Numbered from the stretch's first letter, positions 1 through 9,257 are shown. The stretch: DNA of 51,324 nt from Flavobacteriales bacterium (GCA_020635825.1 JACJZA010000020.1:1-51324), one strand, 5' to 3'. Made by a program: numbers and translations. The notes: a model not told the origin generated them from the letters alone.

Positions 1-1
1 G

Positions 2-2056
2 AATCAGCTTCTCAGTAAAATAAGACATCAGCAAGAATTAATTCTTAAATTATTATTGTTTGGAATTGCTGCCACCCTTATTATCTTTTTATTGCCTAAA
101 GAAGGGAAGTTTAAGTACGAGTTTCAGAAAAATAAACCTTGGGTACATGAAGATTTGTTTGCTCCCTTTGATTTTGCCATTTACAAAAGTGCTGAAGAAT
201 TAGAAAAAGAACGGGAAAATCTAAATCAAAATCATCTTCTATTTTTTAATCGTGATCTTTCAATAGAAAAGAGCTCTTTAGATAAGTATGAAAAATGGGT
301 GGAGACGAATTGGGCTGATACTTTGGGACTTGTTGGAGAGCCCATAACATACAAAGAAGTAGGGAGTGAACTATTAAATGAGATATATGAATTGGGGATT
401 ATTCAAGTTACTGATATAATGGATGGTCAATCTGATGACTTTACAATTTTATTGTTGAATGAGAATAATATTGGAGAAGAAACGGAACTAAAAGATTTAT
501 TAACAATAAAACAAGCTTATGAATGGATAGAGCAAGAAATAACCAAAAGCAGTTTAAATGATAGCTTTCTTTTAATAGGCATAGAATCCGCATTACAACA
601 AAATATTATTTACAATAAAGAATTAACCCAAAAAGATTTAGAAAATGAACTTTCATTAGTCTCTTTAACCAGAGGCGGAGTGCTAAAAGATGAAAAGATT
701 ATTTCAACTGGGGAATTGGTAAATGATGAAAAATATAGAGTGTTACAATCGCTCAAAAAAGATTATGAATTTAAACTAGGAGCATCCAATCAGTTTGTAT
801 GGATATTATTAGGGCAAATCATCTTAGTGTTGCTCATTTTCTACTCTATTTTTATTTTCATTAAAAATGTTGCTCCTCAAGTTTTTGAAAACAATTTAGA
901 CATTGGTTTCTTTTTATTACTGCTAACTTTATTTGTCATCATTACTCAGCTTTTATTAAAACTTGATAATTATAGTGTTTATATCATACCTTATTGTATT
1001 ATTCCACTCTTAATCAGAACATTTTTTGGGAACAGGTTGGCTCTGTTTATATACTTAATGAGCATTTTTCTTATCAGTTTTATAGTTCCCAATGCTTTTG
1101 AGTTTGTATTATTAGAATCAGTTACAGGTATTGTTACATTGTTTGCTGTTTTAAATGTAAACAAGCGTTCAGAGTTGTTTTATACTTCAATGGTAGTCTT
1201 TATTACTTTTACTTCTATGTACATAGGTTTATCATTATTACAAGAAGGTGATATTTCTAAAATAGAATGGAATAAACTCACATGGTTTGGTATTGGAGCA
1301 GGATTAACATTGTTGACTTACCCATTGATTTATTTGTGCGAAAAAGTGTTTGGTTATATTTCTGATGTTACATTGTTGGAATTGTCAGACACGAACAATG
1401 ATTTATTAAGAGAATTAAATTTAAAAGCTCCCGGTACTTTTCAGCATTCGTTACAAGTTTCGAATTTGGCTGAAGAAGCCATTAGAGAAGTAGGAGGGAA
1501 CCCTCTTTTGGTTAGGGCAGGTGCTTTGTATCATGATATTGGTAAAATGTTAGCTCCGGCTTATTTTATAGAAAATCAGTCGGGTGTAAATCCACATGAT
1601 GAATTAGCCTACGAAGAAAGTGCATCTATCATCATTAGCCATGTTATCCAAGGAATTGAATTGGCAAAAAAGAATGGATTGCCTGAACAAATTATTGATT
1701 TTATCAGAACACATCATGGAACTACTAAAACTCAGTATTTTTTAAGAATGTATTCTTCAGATAACCCGGAAGAAAATATTGATTTATCTATTTTTCAGTA
1801 TCCTGGGCCAAAACCTTATTCTAAAGAAACGGCTGTATTAATGATGGCTGATTCGGTAGAGGCTGCTTCCAGAAGTTTAAAAAGCTATAATAATGAGAGT
1901 ATTGCTGCTTTGGTAAATGGAATTATTGATGAGCAAGTTAAAGAAGAGCAATTTATCAATACGAACATTACATTTAAAGACATAGCAACCATTAAAAAGC
2001 TTTTCATTAAAAAACTATTAAACATCTATCACGTTAGGGTAGAGTATCCTAAGTAA
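2..2056 (+). CDS. 7TM-HD family membrane phosphodiesterase (PgpH/YqfF-like), 5' partial
   Basis: This is an inner-membrane protein of the 7TM-HD family, whose studied members (Listeria PgpH) hydrolyse the second messenger c-di-AMP. The frame is open from base 2, so the true start lies outside the window; the TTG at 56 falls in the first membrane helix and is not a start. Visible order: a first helix (bases 40-100), a long extracytoplasmic region (to about base 770), about seven hydrophobic helices (bases 785-1350), then a cytosolic HD domain with FQHS (His codon near 1445), the HDIGK signature near 1532 and HHG near 1710. It ends one base from the convergent lipoprotein gene. Family assignment is firm; the c-di-AMP substrate is inferred from homologs. 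Confidence 0.92.
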   Translation, partial: NQLLSKIRHQQELILKLLLFGIAATLIIFLLPKEGKFKYEFQKNKPWVHEDLFAPFDFAIYKSAEELEKERENLNQNHLLFFNRDLSIEKSSLDKYEKWVETNWADTLGLVGEPITYKEVGSELLNEIYELGIIQVTDIMDGQSDDFTILLLNENNIGEETELKDLLTIKQAYEWIEQEITKSSLNDSFLLIGIESALQQNIIYNKELTQKDLENELSLVSLTRGGVLKDEKIISTGELVNDEKYRVLQSLKKDYEFKLGASNQFVWILLGQIILVLLIFYSIFIFIKNVAPQVFENNLDIGFFLLLLTLFVIITQLLLKLDNYSVYIIPYCIIPLLIRTFFGNRLALFIYLMSIFLISFIVPNAFEFVLLESVTGIVTLFAVLNVNKRSELFYTSMVVFITFTSMYIGLSLLQEGDISKIEWNKLTWFGIGAGLTLLTYPLIYLCEKVFGYISDVTLLELSDTNNDLLRELNLKAPGTFQHSLQVSNLAEEAIREVGGNPLLVRAGALYHDIGKMLAPAYFIENQSGVNPHDELAYEESASIIISHVIQGIELAKKNGLPEQIIDFIRTHHGTTKTQYFLRMYSSDNPEENIDLSIFQYPGPKPYSKETAVLMMADSVEAASRSLKSYNNESIAALVNGIIDEQVKEEQFINTNITFKDIATIKKLFIKKLLNIYHVRVEYPK

Positions 2057-2057
2057 T

Positions 2058-2387
2058 TTAGGAACCTCCACCACTAGGTCTTTCTTTCGTGGTTTTAACT
2101 TTGGTGCGTACCTTTTTGTTATGTTTGCTACGTGCTTTTTGCGACATTCTTTTTTTCTTTTCCATCTCTTTCTTCGCTTTTTTAGCCGCTTTTTCAGGGT
2201 CATCGTCAGTAGCAAAACCTTCGGCATACTGAACACTTGGTGGTTTGCGTTTAAATTGTTTATCGTATGCTACCCCATTTTTGGTTTTAAACTTTCTGCC
2301 TTTAAACATGGAATCTTGAGTAGTACGTTTACTACAGGCAGTAAATAAAATGATGAGAGTGAAAATTATAGCCTGAATTGCCTTCAT
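2058..2387 (-). CDS. small lysine-rich lipoprotein, unknown function
   Basis: The 109-aa product starts with a lipoprotein signal (hydrophobic stretch ending LFTAC, Cys at residue 18), followed by a strongly basic mature region rich in Lys and Arg with a Ser/Gly-rich tail. I do not recognise a domain. It begins 10 bases after the SCO gene and is probably the last gene of the thioredoxin-SCO operon. The small size, high charge and lack of a fold signature suggest an envelope-associated, partly disordered protein, but no function can be assigned. Confidence 0.7.
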   Translation of the reverse strand: MKAIQAIIFTLIILFTACSKRTTQDSMFKGRKFKTKNGVAYDKQFKRKPPSVQYAEGFATDDDPEKAAKKAKKEMEKKKRMSQKARSKHNKKVRTKVKTTKERPSGGGS

Positions 2388-2397
2388 GGAATAGATT

Positions 2398-3042
2398 TTA
2401 TTTATATTCTTTTAATAACGTATAAATATCGGCAATTAGTCTGTCAACATCTTTTTCTGAAGTTCCATCATAAAATCCTCTTAATTTTTTTTCTTTATCT
2501 ACCAATACAAAATTTTCGGTATGAATAAAGTCATTAATTCCTCCATCTCCTTCTGTTACAGCTGCAAAGTAAGTTTTTCTGGCTAAATCATAAATTTGTT
2601 TTTTGTCGCCCGTAACAAATTTCCATTTGTTGGAATTAGCTTGATGTTCTTCGGCATATTTTCTTAAAACAGGAACTGAATCTTTTTCAGGCATAACGGT
2701 GTGTGATAACAATAAAACATCATCATTATCTTCAAATTCTTCATATATTCTACTCATTTGTGTAGCCATTTTTGGACAAATGGTAGGGCAGGTTACAAAA
2801 AAGAAATCGGTTACATAAATTTTGTCTTTAAAATCAGCTTCAGTAACAGTTTTGCCATCTTGGTCGGTTAAACTAAACGAAGCTACCCGATGAAGTTTAT
2901 CTTTATCTTGTAAAGATTCATCAACAAGTTTTGGGTTAATATCTGAAGGATTAAAAACCGGTAAAGGTTTTTCTTTAATCATAAAATAGGCAATAATAAT
3001 TCCGATTAAGGCAATTAATGCTGAAGGGATAATTCTTTTCAT
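2398..3042 (-). CDS. SCO1/SenC/PrrC family copper/thiol protein
   Basis: The 214-aa protein has an N-terminal membrane anchor (residues 4-20) and a thioredoxin-like SCO domain. The copper-binding residues of the family are present: Cys85 and Cys89 in CPTICPK and His174 in FIHTENF. SCO proteins deliver copper to, or reduce thiols in, the CuA site of cytochrome c oxidase, or act as periplasmic thiol reductases. The gene follows a tandem pair of thioredoxin-domain genes with 5 bases of spacing, so all are probably co-transcribed. Its first codons are duplicated as a relic at 4564-4593. Copper chaperone versus thiol reductase cannot be decided from the sequence. Confidence 0.93.
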   Translation of the reverse strand: MKRIIPSALIALIGIIIAYFMIKEKPLPVFNPSDINPKLVDESLQDKDKLHRVASFSLTDQDGKTVTEADFKDKIYVTDFFFVTCPTICPKMATQMSRIYEEFEDNDDVLLLSHTVMPEKDSVPVLRKYAEEHQANSNKWKFVTGDKKQIYDLARKTYFAAVTEGDGGINDFIHTENFVLVDKEKKLRGFYDGTSEKDVDRLIADIYTLLKEYK

Positions 3043-3047
3043 GGATT

Positions 3048-4520
3048 TTATTTATCTTTTACTTCTTTCCCTTTTATGTTAAATTGATTTTCAAAAACTT
3101 GTTTCAATAAATCGGTATCTAATTTTTTCCCAACAATGGTTTTATCTTTATCTAATAAATAAACCTGTGGGGTGCTGTAAATATCGTAAGTAGCACTATA
3201 ATTTAAACTAGCTAAATCTGTTAAACCACCCAATACATATTCATTCACTTTTTGTTGGTCTTTATATACTTCTTGAGGTACAGCAACATTTATAAAATCC
3301 ATTTTATTGTCTCTGATAAATTTTTTCCATGCTTCGTTGTGGTCAGAACTTACAGCATATACTAACACATCTTGATCTTTAATGGTTTCATAGTACTGAG
3401 CCAATTTGGGCATTTCTTTTTTACAATGACCACATTCCGGATCCCAAAAAACCAAAACAACAAACTCAGCTTCTAACTTGTGCATGTTCACCCAATTTAC
3501 ATGAGCAGTATCTAATAATTTTAAGTTAGGAGCAGTTTTTCCCACTAATAGAGGATCCAAAGTTTTAGCTCTGTCCTGAATTTTTTCAACTTGAGCTGAG
3601 TCCACCCAAAATGCTAATTCATGAGTGTAATAGTTTTTTGCCATGTGAACAAAAACAGCATCCATTCCCATAATTTTTGACTTTTCAAAAGTGTTGGTAA
3701 TGTAATGAACGGTGTATTTAAATAGTTCGCTGTTTTTATCTAATTGCTGGATAATCCAATCCGCCTCCTTATTGATAGAATCAGGGCGTTGAAGCACCAT
3801 TTTGTTTAAATACCTATCTAATTTATTATGATAAACAGGTGTTCTGATTAATCGATCATCTTTAAAATTAAAATCATCCCAATAATGAGTTTTCATGTAC
3901 TCATATTGCTTAATTCTTAAAATAGAATCATTTTTTTCGTCAAATTCTGGTAATTCAGGTTCTTTCATTGCATTAAGCAATACCGTAACAAAAGCGTTTG
4001 GGTTTTGTTCCATCAAATTGTACCTAAATTGTCTAATGTCTTCGTTTAGCTTACTGATTTCTGATTTTATTTTTTCCTTATCACTTTCAGAAGTGGATTC
4101 GTTTTCATACTTCATTTGTAAATCTTTCATCTCTTTTTGTTTACTAGTGATAAAAAACAAATGATCATAAAATAGCTTATTTTCAACCGATTTTTTTACA
4201 ACTAAGTTTTTTACATAGTTAGCTGTGTCAGTTTCAATTTCGATGTAGGGTTCATTAACAACCAACTCAAACAACATGGTATTGTTAAAAATAATTGTAT
4301 AAATTCCACCAGATAATGCTTCTTTTCCATCAAACACACACACACCATTTTGGTCAACATAAGCAGTATCTTTATAGTATTGTTTATTGCCAAAATAATT
4401 TCCAAGATAGCAGGTGGTATCCTTTAGTCCCTTAATTTTTAACTTGATTTTATATCCATCAGCAGCAGAAACTGAAAAACTTATCGCTGAAATTAGTAGA
4501 GTAACTAATAGTTTCTTCAT
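3048..4520 (-). CDS. exported TlpA-like thioredoxin protein, paralog copy 1
   Basis: The 490-aa protein has a signal peptide, an N-terminal region resembling DUF4369/DUF5106-type domains of Bacteroidota thioredoxin proteins, a Lys/Glu-rich predicted coiled segment near residues 125-165, and a C-terminal TlpA/AhpC-like thioredoxin domain with WDPECGHC (Cys363, Cys366). It is likely a periplasmic thiol-disulfide oxidoreductase. I chose the ATG at 4520 because it directly precedes the signal peptide; the TTG 24 bases upstream lies in a TAAATTTG promoter-like element. The last ~200 residues and the first ~20 are almost identical to the copy at 4598-6070, while the middle has diverged. It is followed by SCO after 5 bases. 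Confidence 0.85.
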   Translation of the reverse strand: MKKLLVTLLISAISFSVSAADGYKIKLKIKGLKDTTCYLGNYFGNKQYYKDTAYVDQNGVCVFDGKEALSGGIYTIIFNNTMLFELVVNEPYIEIETDTANYVKNLVVKKSVENKLFYDHLFFITSKQKEMKDLQMKYENESTSESDKEKIKSEISKLNEDIRQFRYNLMEQNPNAFVTVLLNAMKEPELPEFDEKNDSILRIKQYEYMKTHYWDDFNFKDDRLIRTPVYHNKLDRYLNKMVLQRPDSINKEADWIIQQLDKNSELFKYTVHYITNTFEKSKIMGMDAVFVHMAKNYYTHELAFWVDSAQVEKIQDRAKTLDPLLVGKTAPNLKLLDTAHVNWVNMHKLEAEFVVLVFWDPECGHCKKEMPKLAQYYETIKDQDVLVYAVSSDHNEAWKKFIRDNKMDFINVAVPQEVYKDQQKVNEYVLGGLTDLASLNYSATYDIYSTPQVYLLDKDKTIVGKKLDTDLLKQVFENQFNIKGKEVKDK

Positions 4521-4563
4521 AACTTTAAAGACTTTTTTAAGCAATCAAATTTAAGATAATAAT

Positions 4564-4593
4564 AATTAATGTCGAAGGGAGAATTCTTTTCAT
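4564..4593 (-). pseudogene. relic of SCO gene 5' end
   Basis: Read on the minus strand, these 30 bases start with ATG and encode MKRILPSTLI, against MKRIIPSALI at the start of the intact SCO gene (3042). The relic sits just downstream of paralog copy 2, as SCO sits downstream of copy 1, then joins directly to the duplicated upstream region of copy 1. It marks the junction of a tandem duplication whose unit ran from the upstream region of the thioredoxin gene to about codon 10 of SCO. Confidence 0.85.
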
Positions 4594-4597
4594 CTGA

Positions 4598-6070
4598 TTA
4601 CTTTTCGTTTACTTCTTTCCCTTTAATGTTAAATTGATTTTCAAAAACTTGTTTCAATAAATCGGTATCTAATTTTTTCCCAACAATGGTTTTATCTTTA
4701 TCCAATAAATAAACCTGTGGTGTACTATAAATATCGTAGGTGGCACTATAATTTAAACTAGCTAAATCTGTTAAACCACCCAACACATATTCATTCACTT
4801 TTTGTTGGTCTTTATATACTTCTTGAGGTACAGCAACATTTATAAAATCCATTTTATTGTCTCTGATAAATTTTTTCCATGCTTCGTTGTGGTCAGAACT
4901 TACAGCATAAACTAACACACCTTGATCTCTAATGGTTTCATAGTACTGAGCCAATTTGGGCATTTCTTTTTTACAATGGCCACATTCTGGATCCCAAAAA
5001 ACCAATACAACAAACTCAGCCTCTAATTTGTGCATGTTAACCCAATTTACATGAGCTGTATCTAATAATTTTAAATTAGGAGCGGTTTTCCCTACCAATA
5101 GAGGATCTAATGTTTTGGCTCTGTCTTGAATTTTTTCAACCTGAGCTGAGTCCACCCAAAATGCTAATTCATGAGTGTAATAATTTTTTGCCATATGAAC
5201 AAAAACAGCATCCATTCCCATAATCTTAGATCTTTCAAATGTATTAGTGACATATATTACGGTATATTTAAATAGTTCACTTGTAGGATCCATTTGTTGA
5301 ATAATCCAGTCAACTGCTTTATTGATGGAATCATGCTGTTGGAATATTATTTTGTTTAAATACCTATCCAGTTTATTATGGTAAACAGGTGTTCTTACCA
5401 ATCGATCATCTTTAAAATCAAAATCATCCCAGTAGTGATTTTTAATGTAATAGTATTGTTTGTATCGAGTTATAGAGTCATTTTTTTCTTCAGCAAAATC
5501 AGGGATGTCAGGTTCTTTCATCGCTCTAAGCATAGATGATATAAACATAGTAGGGTATTTTTCAATTATATTTAATTGAAAATCTTTTATTTCAGTATTA
5601 ATCGTATTTATTTGTTCTTTTAATTCCGTAATTTCTTGTTCAGTAGTTTTTTTATCCTTGAGTTTAGCTTGAATATCTTGGATTTCTTTTTGTTTATCTG
5701 AGAGAAAGAATAAACGTTCAAAGTTAAGTCTATTCTCTTCCGACTTTTTAACAACTATATTTTTAAAATTAGAAGTATCTGTTTCTATTTCTATGACAGA
5801 CTCATTAACAATAAATTCAAATAGCTGGGCATTATTGAAAATTAAGGTGTAAACACCTCCGGGAAGAGATTCTTTTCCTTCAAAAATACAGACGCCATTA
5901 TGGTCTACTTTTGCTGTATCTTGATAGTATTGTTTGTTTCCAATATATTTGCCCATATAACAAATAGTATCCTTTAACCCCTTAATTTTAAACTTGATTT
6001 TATATCCATCAGCAGCAGAAACTGAAAAACTTATCGCTGAAATTAGTAGAGTAACTAATAGTTTCTTCAT
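4598..6070 (-). CDS. exported TlpA-like thioredoxin protein, paralog copy 2
   Basis: This is the upstream copy of the tandem pair and exactly as long (490 aa) as its partner. It has a signal peptide (MKKLLVTLLISAISFSVSA), a divergent middle with a Lys/Glu-rich predicted coiled segment, and a thioredoxin domain with CGHC (Cys363, Cys366). The thioredoxin half differs from copy 1 by only a few residues (for example IRDQG versus IKDQD). Probably the first gene of the operon; a TAAATTTG -7-like box lies just upstream. The role is inferred: periplasmic thiol-disulfide exchange, perhaps with the SCO protein encoded downstream. The variable middle may set partner specificity. Confidence 0.85.
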   Translation of the reverse strand: MKKLLVTLLISAISFSVSAADGYKIKFKIKGLKDTICYMGKYIGNKQYYQDTAKVDHNGVCIFEGKESLPGGVYTLIFNNAQLFEFIVNESVIEIETDTSNFKNIVVKKSEENRLNFERLFFLSDKQKEIQDIQAKLKDKKTTEQEITELKEQINTINTEIKDFQLNIIEKYPTMFISSMLRAMKEPDIPDFAEEKNDSITRYKQYYYIKNHYWDDFDFKDDRLVRTPVYHNKLDRYLNKIIFQQHDSINKAVDWIIQQMDPTSELFKYTVIYVTNTFERSKIMGMDAVFVHMAKNYYTHELAFWVDSAQVEKIQDRAKTLDPLLVGKTAPNLKLLDTAHVNWVNMHKLEAEFVVLVFWDPECGHCKKEMPKLAQYYETIRDQGVLVYAVSSDHNEAWKKFIRDNKMDFINVAVPQEVYKDQQKVNEYVLGGLTDLASLNYSATYDIYSTPQVYLLDKDKTIVGKKLDTDLLKQVFENQFNIKGKEVNEK

Positions 6071-6155
6071 AACTTTAAAGACTTTTTTAAGCAATCAAAT
6101 TTAAGATAATAGTTACGGATTAATTTTTACTACTTTATTTTAACATTCTTTTAAC

Positions 6156-6956
6156 GTGCCTACATTTTTAATATACTTAGCAATAATTCTGCCAGCTATT
6201 CTTATTGGTTTGGGTATTGCATTGTATGTTTTTCAGGAACGATTAATTTTCTATCCCGATAAATTATCTGTGAAAGCTCAATTTAAATTTGACAATGAAT
6301 TTGAAGAGTATTTCATTGAAACTAAGGATGGTGAAAAGATAAATGCTTTGAAATTTAAAGCTAAAACACCAATAAAAGGTGTAGTTTTTTACAACCATGG
6401 TAATGCCGGTAGTTTGGAATATTGGGGAACCAAAGCCATTGATTTTACTTCCAGAGGATATGATGTGTTAATGTATGATTACCGAGGGTTTGGAAAAAGT
6501 AGCGGAAAAATTAAAAACGAAAAAATGCTTTACAATGATGCAAAAATGCTTTACAAAAAGTTATTGCACGATTATGCTGAAAAGGATGTGGTAATTTATG
6601 GTATTTCCTTAGGAACGGGTGTTGCCACCAAATTGGCTCACGAAAACCAACCAAAATTATTGATTTTGGAAACGCCGTATTTTAATTTTTATGATGTATC
6701 AAAACACCATTATCCTTATTTACCGACTTCAATTTTGCTACATTATCAATTCAGAAATAATAAGTTACTTCCGGAGTTGAAAATCCCTGTTTATTTATTT
6801 CATGGAACAGTAGATAAAACAGTACCTTATGATTCAAGTGTGAGGCTAGAGAAATTGGCAAAACATATTCATCTTTTCACTATAGAAAATGGTTCGCACA
6901 GTGACTTGAATACCTTCAATTATTATCATCATAAATTAGATGAAATACTAAACTAA
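6156..6956 (+). CDS. membrane-anchored alpha/beta hydrolase (ABHD13/BEM46-like)
   Basis: The 266-aa protein starts with a hydrophobic helix (residues 3-27), then an alpha/beta-hydrolase fold of the serine aminopeptidase S33/BEM46 type. Visible are the oxyanion-type YNHGNAG, the YDYRGFGKS strand-turn, the nucleophile elbow GISLG (Ser near residue 151), HGTVDKTVP carrying the likely catalytic Asp, and GSHSDLN with the catalytic His near 248. It probably hydrolyses a lipid, ester or peptide at the inner membrane; the substrate is unknown. The start is GTG; no nearby ATG keeps the anchor. It is divergent from the thioredoxin operon and overlaps the convergent prfC 3' end by 9 bases. Confidence 0.85.
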   Translation: MPTFLIYLAIILPAILIGLGIALYVFQERLIFYPDKLSVKAQFKFDNEFEEYFIETKDGEKINALKFKAKTPIKGVVFYNHGNAGSLEYWGTKAIDFTSRGYDVLMYDYRGFGKSSGKIKNEKMLYNDAKMLYKKLLHDYAEKDVVIYGISLGTGVATKLAHENQPKLLILETPYFNFYDVSKHHYPYLPTSILLHYQFRNNKLLPELKIPVYLFHGTVDKTVPYDSSVRLEKLAKHIHLFTIENGSHSDLNTFNYYHHKLDEILN

Positions 6957-8543
6957 TTCTCTTTTAAATTCTGAAGTGGTATGGAAGGTAATTTCAGGAT
7001 AATCAGTTTGGGCACTTTGTAATAAAAAGGCTGTTTGAGCTAAAAACACTAAATTCCCATCTTTATCAGTAGCAATGTATTGAGCTTTTCGTTTTACAAA
7101 GTCATCAATTTTTTCAGGTTTCTCTGATGTCATCCAACAAGCTTTATAATAACTTTTAGCCTGAAATTCAGCAGAGGCTCCATATTCATGTTTTAAACGA
7201 TATTGAATTACTTCAAACTGTAACTCTCCAACTGTGCCAATAATTTTTCTGTTTCCAGGTTGTTGGGTAAAAAGCTGAGCAACCCCTTCATCAGTTAATT
7301 GTTCAATCCCTTTTTCCAACTGTTTGGTTTTCATAGGGTCTTTATTAATGAGCTCTTTGAAAATCTCAGGTGAAAAACTCGGAATCCCTTGAAAATTCAT
7401 CATTTCTCCTTCGGTAAGTGTATCACCAATTTTAAAATTACCTGAGTCGTACAATCCAACCACATCACCTGGGAAAGCTTCATCAATCACGCTTTTATCT
7501 TGAGCCATAAAACTGGTTGGATTACTGAATTTTAAATTTTTGTTTAATCGTACATGTTGGTAAAACTTGTTTCTTTCAAATTTACCTGAACAGATACGTA
7601 AAAAAGCAATTCTATCTCTGTGTTTGGGATCTAAATTGGCGTGAATTTTAAAAATAAAACCTGAAAACTTATCCTCTAAAGGAGAAATTTCTCTTAAATC
7701 GGTAGTACGACTTTTAGGGAAAGGTGCAATTTGAATAAAAGCATCCAATAACTCTTGAACACCAAAATTATTTAAAGCACTTCCAAAAAATACAGGGGCT
7801 AATTTTCCTTCTAAATATAACTGAGGATTAAATTCTTCATAAACTCCTTCAATCAATTCTATATCTTCACGCAGTTTTGATGCGGCTTTCTCTCCAATGT
7901 TTTCATCCAAAGCAGGGTCTTCCACACTTTTTATAGAAACAATATCACGTTCAATTTTGGTTTTGTTGCTGTCGAATAAATTCAAGTGCTGTTCAAACAT
8001 ATTATAAACTCCTTTAAAAGTAGCTCCAATTCCAATTGGCCAACTCAAGGGGCGAACTTTAATGTCCAATGTAGATTCTATTTCATCTAACAAATCAAAA
8101 GGGTCTTGACCCTCACGATCCATTTTATTGATAAAAACAATTACAGGAGTATTGCGCATGCGACATACTTCCATTAATTTTTTAGTTTGTTCCTCCACAC
8201 CGTTGGCACAATCAATAACCATAATTACGCTATCAACTGCGGTTAAGGTTCTGTAAGTATCTTCAGCAAAATCTTTGTGCCCGGGAGTATCTAAAATGTT
8301 TATTTTAGTGTCTTTATAATTAAAAGCCATTACAGAGGTTGCAACAGAAATACCACGCTGCTTTTCGATTTCCATAAAATCGGAGGTAGCAGATTTTTTT
8401 ATTTTGTTTGATTTAACAGCACCTGCAGTTTGAATGGCACCACCAAAAAGTAATAGTTTTTCAGTTAATGTCGTTTTACCGGCATCGGGGTGGGAAATGA
8501 TGCCAAATGTTCTTCTTTTGTTGATTTCTTCTGTTAAGCTCAT
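6948..8543 (-). CDS. prfC: peptide chain release factor 3 (RF3)
   Basis: The 531-aa translational GTPase recycles RF1/RF2 from the ribosome after termination. The G domain shows HPDAGKTT (G1, residues 18-25), the switch I region with QRGISV, DTPGHKDF (G3) and NKMD (G4). The RF3-type domains 2 and 3 follow, with length and order typical of PrfC. The start ATG at 8543 gives the canonical MSLTEEINKRRTFGIISHPD. A TACTTTTG box lies 7 bases before the ATG, so the transcript may have a very short leader. The last 9 bases overlap the convergent hydrolase gene. Confidence 0.97.
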   Translation of the reverse strand: MSLTEEINKRRTFGIISHPDAGKTTLTEKLLLFGGAIQTAGAVKSNKIKKSATSDFMEIEKQRGISVATSVMAFNYKDTKINILDTPGHKDFAEDTYRTLTAVDSVIMVIDCANGVEEQTKKLMEVCRMRNTPVIVFINKMDREGQDPFDLLDEIESTLDIKVRPLSWPIGIGATFKGVYNMFEQHLNLFDSNKTKIERDIVSIKSVEDPALDENIGEKAASKLREDIELIEGVYEEFNPQLYLEGKLAPVFFGSALNNFGVQELLDAFIQIAPFPKSRTTDLREISPLEDKFSGFIFKIHANLDPKHRDRIAFLRICSGKFERNKFYQHVRLNKNLKFSNPTSFMAQDKSVIDEAFPGDVVGLYDSGNFKIGDTLTEGEMMNFQGIPSFSPEIFKELINKDPMKTKQLEKGIEQLTDEGVAQLFTQQPGNRKIIGTVGELQFEVIQYRLKHEYGASAEFQAKSYYKACWMTSEKPEKIDDFVKRKAQYIATDKDGNLVFLAQTAFLLQSAQTDYPEITFHTTSEFKRELV

Positions 8544-8656
8544 AATTTGGCAAAAGTAAAATTTTTTAAATTGATTTTGTTGATAAATGAAAATAGAAAT
8601 AAGGTAGTTTCAAAATCATCAACCTTATCTTTATAGAAAATTAAAATATTGAAATC

Positions 8657-9241
8657 ATGAAGAAAATTATTTTAGGAACAGCCGGAATATTTTTGGTAAG
8701 TATGTTTTTTGTATCGTGTAGTTCAGAAAGCGATGTGTTAAGTTCTTTTTCGAAAAGAAAATATCTGAAAAACTTTAAAGAGAAAAAAGAAAAGTTTGAT
8801 AACAAAATTGAGGATAGAGATGTCGAATTAGCAAGTGTTAAATCGGTTTCAACTATTACTATAGAGGAAGAAGCAACTCCAGTATTGAAAAATAATACAA
8901 AAGGAATCTCATTTGTAGGTTTAACTCCCATAAAACAAAAAACAATTGCAAGAGAGGTTAAAAAAGAATTGGTTGACTGGAATAAATACAATAGAATAGT
9001 TCAGGATGATTTTTTAGCGTCCAAAGAAATTCAAATAAGAGACTATTCAATTTCTAATAATCAAAGAGCTGCGGAATGGGTTTTAGCTGTATTGGCTATT
9101 TTTATTCCACCTTTAGCTGTTTTTTTATATGAAGATTCAGTAACGGCTAATTTTTGGGTAGACTTATTATTGTGTTTATTGTTCTGGTTGCCCGGAATAA
9201 TATTTGCCTTCTTAGTTATATTTGCTGGAGTTTCAGTATAA
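8657..9241 (+). CDS. lipoprotein with C-terminal YqaE/Pmp3-like double helix
   Basis: The 194-aa product has a lipoprotein-type signal (MFFVSC, Cys21), a charged middle (residues 25-130) with no recognised domain, and a C-terminal hydrophobic hairpin (about 135-194) with the features of the YqaE/Pmp3 family: IFIPPLAVFLYE, then a second helix with LLFWLPGIIFAFLVI. Free-standing Pmp3 proteins are ~52-aa stress-related membrane peptides. The order lipid anchor, soluble linker, Pmp3 hairpin would span or bridge membranes; the function is unknown. The gene ends at a bidirectional terminator shared with the next, convergent gene. Confidence 0.8.
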   Translation: MKKIILGTAGIFLVSMFFVSCSSESDVLSSFSKRKYLKNFKEKKEKFDNKIEDRDVELASVKSVSTITIEEEATPVLKNNTKGISFVGLTPIKQKTIAREVKKELVDWNKYNRIVQDDFLASKEIQIRDYSISNNQRAAEWVLAVLAIFIPPLAVFLYEDSVTANFWVDLLLCLLFWLPGIIFAFLVIFAGVSV

Positions 9242-9257
9242 ATAATACTCTTTTGAA

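Larger units (their letters stand above)
3013..6110 (-). repeat. tandem duplication (units 3013-4560 and 4564-6110)
   Basis: Two direct copies of about 1.55 kb. Each holds the first codons of SCO, the thioredoxin-protein gene and roughly 40 bases of upstream sequence. The upstream sequence plus signal-peptide codons (4441-4560 versus 5991-6110) are identical over about 120 bases, and the 3' ~600 bases are nearly identical with scattered, mostly synonymous changes. The central ~700 bases are clearly diverged. The sharp contrast suggests gene conversion of the ends, or selection on the middle, after an older duplication. Confidence 0.85.

Noticed and set aside
2018..2348. Basic peptides in other frames around the 109-aa lipoprotein gene
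   Set aside because: They are by-products of its Lys/Arg-rich codons; only the frame with the lipobox has an export signal and operon spacing.
4521..4544. TTG start eight codons upstream in each thioredoxin paralog (also 6071-6094)
   Set aside because: The TTG lies in a TAAATTTG promoter-like element and the ATG directly opens a normal signal peptide.
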